A program made the position numbers and the translations under genes. Below are positions 16,764 through 19,337 of a DNA stretch of 19,337 nt, in pieces. The stretch is taken from contig JAYVIX010000069.1 in the NCBI GenBank assembly GCA_043769845.1, forward strand, positions 1-19,337. The letters are read 5' to 3'. Position 1 is the first letter of the stretch; each line of letters begins with the position of its first letter. This DNA comes from UBA9547 sp043769845 (GTDB lineage Bacteria > Bacteroidota > Bacteroidia > Cytophagales > UBA9547). The notes beneath the pieces were generated by a model. The model saw only the letters and a list, made by a program, of their open reading frames with translations. It made no database searches and was not told the origin of the DNA.

Positions 16764-17912
16764 ATGACCGAATTGACACATACTTCTAAAAAAATCCAGA
16801 TGGTCGACCTTGTCGGTCAGCATAGAGGTTTCCAGCACGAATTGGACGAAGCAATACGCACCGTTCAGCAACATGGCGCATTTATCAATGGGCCAGAAAC
16901 CAAGACTTTCGCTCAGAATCTGGCTACTTATCTTGGCGTAAAACATGTTGTGCCTTGTGCCAACGGTACCGATGCTTTGCAAATAGCTCTCATGGCACTT
17001 GGCTTACAGGTTGGCGATGAGGTCATTACCACTTCGTTCAACTATGTGGCGGCTGCCGAAGCTACTGCATTGTTAGGTTTAAAACCTGTTTTTGTAGAGG
17101 TAAACGAGCACACCTTCAACCTAGATATTTCGAAACTAGAAGCCAAAATCACGCCCAAAACCAAAGCTATTATTGCCGTTCATCTGTTTGGACAAACTTG
17201 TGCGATGGACGAACTAATGGCCATTGCTACGAAATACCACCTTTTTGTGATCGAAGACAATGCACAATCGCTTGGTTGCGATGTGGTATATAATGGGGTA
17301 AAACAAAAAGCGGGTACGATTGGTCATATTGGTACAACGTCTTTTTTCCCTACCAAAAATCTAGGTTGTATGGGTGATGGTGGCGCTATCTATTCAAACG
17401 ATGAGAATTTGATGGCCAAATGCAAAAGCATTTCTGCACATGGACAAGGACAACGATATGAATTTCAACAAATTGGGATCAACTCGCGACTTGATACCTT
17501 GCAAGCCGGAATTTTGGACGTAAAGCTCCGTTATCTGAACGATTCGTTGCAAAAGCGTGCACATTGGGCGGCTCGTTATGCAACTTTGTTGAAAAATGTA
17601 TCAGGAATTACTTTGCCCCAAACCGCAGCACATACCTCGCACAGTTTCAATCAGTTCACGATAAAAGTAGCCAATGGCAAACGAGACTTGTTGAAACAAT
17701 ATTTGTTTGAATCTGGCATTCCGAGCATGATTTATTATCCTAAGCCGCTCCATTTACAGCCTGCTTTTGGGTATTTGGCCTACAAACAAGGTGATTTCCC
17801 AGTTTCCGAATCGCTTTGTTCCGAAGTATTGGCCTTGCCCATTCATCCCGAACTGAACGAAGAACAAGTGGTATTTATCGCTAATAAAATGGTGGAGTTT
17901 TTTGGAAAATAG
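16764..17912 (+). CDS. DegT/DnrJ/EryC1-family PLP-dependent sugar aminotransferase
   Basis: The 382-residue product should transfer an amino group, usually from glutamate, to a nucleotide-linked keto-sugar, giving an amino sugar for surface glycans. Family hallmarks are PCANGTDALQIALMALGLQVGDEVITTSFNYVAAAEA (64-100), VIEDNAQSLGC (162-172, Asp165 contacting the PLP ring nitrogen), FFPTKNLGCMGDGGA (194-208, Lys198 forming the Schiff base) and SRLDTLQAGIL. The length is normal and no residue appears missing. The ATG at 16764 is used, although MVDL 12 codons later is a common family start. Imperfect promoter-like TACCTTTA and TTACTTTG elements lie at 16727-16739, so the gene may have its own promoter. 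No sugar dehydratase or other sugar-nucleotide gene is beside it, so the exact substrate is open. Confidence 0.93.
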   Translation: MTELTHTSKKIQMVDLVGQHRGFQHELDEAIRTVQQHGAFINGPETKTFAQNLATYLGVKHVVPCANGTDALQIALMALGLQVGDEVITTSFNYVAAAEATALLGLKPVFVEVNEHTFNLDISKLEAKITPKTKAIIAVHLFGQTCAMDELMAIATKYHLFVIEDNAQSLGCDVVYNGVKQKAGTIGHIGTTSFFPTKNLGCMGDGGAIYSNDENLMAKCKSISAHGQGQRYEFQQIGINSRLDTLQAGILDVKLRYLNDSLQKRAHWAARYATLLKNVSGITLPQTAAHTSHSFNQFTIKVANGKRDLLKQYLFESGIPSMIYYPKPLHLQPAFGYLAYKQGDFPVSESLCSEVLALPIHPELNEEQVVFIANKMVEFFGK

Positions 17913-17952
17913 GTTTTGAAAAACACCTTTAACTGCAAAAACTAAAAACGAC

Positions 17953-18131
17953 ATGCCTAGTTGATTGAAAATAGCACCATCGAATACAAAAGTTTAAAGA
18001 AAATCTTGGATAGCCAATCCAGACTAAAAACCGATGGTTTAAGAGATTTGGCCATTCCTTGTGTTGCATTTGCAAATGTTCAGGGAGGGAAAATCATTAT
18101 TGGAATAAGGAACTACATACAGAACTTATAG
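17953..18131 (+). pseudogene. Broken N-terminal fragment of an AlbA_2/Schlafen-type protein
   Basis: In the frame starting at 17961 the translation includes IENSTIEYKSLKKIL and then DLAIPCVAFANVQGGKIIIGI, which is the start of an AlbA_2 (Schlafen-type) domain as found in RecG-like and HTH transcriptional regulators. The frame ends at a TAG at 18129-18131 after 56 codons, just after the IIIGI strand, where the domain should continue for about 60 more residues. An ATG at 17953 is one frame out and would give MPSLIENSTIEYK if a single T were restored, so there is probably at least a 5' frameshift as well as 3' loss. It lies in the 327-base gap between the aminotransferase and deacetylase genes. 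No other gene is seen in that gap. Confidence 0.6.
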
Positions 18132-18171
18132 TTTGGCTTAAAAAAAAAGAAACAAAAAAGAAAACGGTTAT

Positions 18172-18203
18172 AAAAACACATAAGTGGCTGATTATGTGTT
18201 TTT
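18172..18203. terminator. AT-rich hairpin with flanking T-run
   Basis: AAAAACACATAA and TTATGTGTTTTT form a 12-bp perfect stem around an 8-base loop (GTGGCTGA), with T continuing after the right arm. It fits a rho-independent terminator for transcripts coming from the aminotransferase/AlbA_2 remnant, although the stem has only two G-C pairs. It sits 36 bases before the deacetylase start, so a regulatory role for that gene is also possible. Confidence 0.5.
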
Positions 18204-18239
18204 TAATAATATTTATACTAATTGTTTTCCAAAAAGAAA

Positions 18240-19214
18240 ATGAAAACGCTTCTCTCCATCCCAGCCAAAATGCTCGGTTTCGAACGATTGCTCCATTTTT
18301 CGGGGCGGAAGTTGTTTTTGCCTTTTTATCATGTGGTTTCTGATGATTCGCTTGCACATATTTCGCCCCTTTACAGACACAAAAACGTTTCCGAATTCGA
18401 AGCCGATCTCGATTTTCTACTTCAACATTTCGTACCAATCAGTCTGGAAGAAGTAAATCTGGTTTCAAAAGGCGAAAAAAAGCTTTCAAAACCTAGTTTT
18501 CATCTCACATTTGACGATGGTTTGCGAGAGGTGTTCTCCGTAGTTTTTCCTATTCTGAAACGAAAAGGGATTCCTGCCACATTGTTTGTCAACCCTTCTT
18601 TTGTGGGGAATAAAGCCCTTTTTTTCAGATACAAAGCGGCTCTGTTGCTTGATAAATATAAAAAAGACGGCATTAGAAATATGAATAATAATTCATTTAA
18701 TATGGATTATATTCGCGCCATTGGGTATCATAAACGAGCCGAATTGGATCAATTAGCAGGTACTTTAAATGTTGATTTTCAGGACTTTCTTGACAAAACC
18801 AAGCCCTATTTGGATCTGAATGAACTCAAAATGCTTTCTGAAAATGGCATTGAAATTGGAGCACACAGTTTGGATCATCCTTTATATTCGCTTATTTCGG
18901 AAGAAGAACAATTGCGTCAAACGACCGAAAGTATGGCATGGGTAAGGTTGCATTTTCATCCAAAAGTGGCAGCTTTTGCGTTTCCGTTTTCAGATGATGG
19001 TGTGCGAACGTCTTTTTTCGAACGATTGAATAAAACCGAACATGCTCCAGATCTGATTTTTGGAACAGCTGGTATGAACCAAGAAGTTCGAGCAAATCAT
19101 TTGCAACGAATCGCGATGGAAAATGGCCAATATAGTGCAGAACAAATTGTACGTAATGCTTTGATGACAAATCAGTTAAAAAAAATTTTAGGAAAAAATT
19201 TTATAGTTAGATAA
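18240..19214 (+). CDS. Polysaccharide deacetylase (NodB-fold) family protein
   Basis: A 324-residue member of the carbohydrate esterase 4 / NodB homology superfamily, which removes N- or O-acetyl groups from glycans. Motif 1 is FHLTFDDGLREV (87-98), with Asp92 as the putative base and Asp93 as a metal ligand. Motif 2 is IGAHSLDHP (206-214), with His209 and His213 as metal ligands. Motif 3 is AFAFPFSDDG (245-254), a variant of the usual RxPY(G) strand. The N-terminal FYHVVSDD is typical of the branch found in glycan-biosynthesis clusters. There is no clear signal peptide, so it may act in the cytoplasm. The ATG at 18240 is preferred over the in-frame TTG at 18222 because homologous proteins start shortly before the first strand and the extra residues are only Lys-rich. 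It is followed after 7 bases by the YfiT-like gene. Confidence 0.88.
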   Translation: MKTLLSIPAKMLGFERLLHFSGRKLFLPFYHVVSDDSLAHISPLYRHKNVSEFEADLDFLLQHFVPISLEEVNLVSKGEKKLSKPSFHLTFDDGLREVFSVVFPILKRKGIPATLFVNPSFVGNKALFFRYKAALLLDKYKKDGIRNMNNNSFNMDYIRAIGYHKRAELDQLAGTLNVDFQDFLDKTKPYLDLNELKMLSENGIEIGAHSLDHPLYSLISEEEQLRQTTESMAWVRLHFHPKVAAFAFPFSDDGVRTSFFERLNKTEHAPDLIFGTAGMNQEVRANHLQRIAMENGQYSAEQIVRNALMTNQLKKILGKNFIVR

Positions 19215-19221
19215 TCAGATT

Positions 19222-19337
19222 ATGAAAAACATTGAACTCGAAAAACTTAAATTCCCAATTGGTGTATTTGTAAAACCCGAAGTGATTTCGGCTGAAAATC
19301 TGGAACATTGGATTTCGGACATTGAAACATTCCCATC
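19222..19337 (+). CDS. N-terminus of a YfiT/DinB-family protein (cut by window end)
   Basis: The first 38 codons read MKNIELEKLKFPIGVF, VKPEVISAENLEHWI and SDIETFP. This matches the conserved start of YfiT-type members of the DinB four-helix-bundle superfamily (family pattern PIGxFxxPxxIxxxxxxxWIxxIExxP). Members bind a metal through three histidines and include putative hydrolases and bacillithiol-type S-transferases. Those histidines lie beyond the window, so activity cannot be judged. The gene starts 7 bases after the deacetylase stop and is probably in the same operon. Confidence 0.75.
   Translation, partial: MKNIELEKLKFPIGVFVKPEVISAENLEHWISDIETFP

Noticed and set aside
18059..18343. A 94-codon frame with a hydrophobic stretch (WLIMCFLIIFILIVF) that could be a small membrane protein.
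   Set aside because: It overlaps the AlbA_2 remnant at one end and the conserved deacetylase N-terminus at the other. Its hydrophobic stretch is encoded by the T-rich right arm of the hairpin and following AT-rich DNA. It has no recognisable start context.

Overview
The window looks like chromosomal DNA of a member of the Bacteroidota, probably a Cytophagales- or Sphingobacteriales-like free-living bacterium. Several signs agree. Matches to the phylum's TAnnTTTG -7 promoter element lie upstream of dnaN, the glycosyltransferase gene and the giant TANFOR-like gene. The DnaN N-terminus reads MRFITSSSALLKQL. The TANFOR-like domain is typical of the phylum, and many proteins carry Sec signal peptides. 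Base composition is mostly about 40-47% GC, with strongly AT-rich islands. This placement rests on pattern recognition only.

Region 1 (1-10966) is all plus strand. It begins with the C-terminal part of a multi-pass membrane protein. Five tightly packed genes follow, and every product starts with a Sec signal peptide: an acidic helical protein of unknown function; a two-part protein with a GH19/lysozyme-like C-terminal domain; a small protein with an SH3-like tail; a 1646-residue TANFOR-like beta/helical protein; and a protein with tandem fibronectin type III domains. The first three overlap by 4 and 10 bases and the last two by 4 bases. A cluster of four small palindromes and a likely promoter separate the two blocks. 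Between about 2.1 and 3.6 kb, base composition falls sharply across the hydrolase domain and the N-terminal part of its downstream neighbour, then recovers abruptly. This is the pattern expected of an exchangeable effector/partner cassette inside a conserved frame, and it is the best candidate here for an undescribed system.

Region 2 (11080-15415) holds a minus-strand GH36/raffinose-synthase-like lipoprotein, a divergent DPM1-like GT2 glycosyltransferase, and minus-strand dnaN. The glycosyltransferase and dnaN genes converge on a 19-bp-stem bidirectional terminator.

Region 3 (15559-19337) is plus strand. It has a membrane-anchored J-domain protein coupled to a 105-residue HEFGH mini-zincin, then a DegT-type PLP aminotransferase, a broken AlbA_2/Schlafen-type fragment, an AT-rich terminator-like hairpin, a NodB-fold polysaccharide deacetylase, and the start of a YfiT/DinB-family gene cut by the window edge. 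The GT2, aminotransferase and deacetylase genes suggest surface-glycan work, but they do not form one operon. No tRNA, rRNA, CRISPR array or intact transposase was seen.
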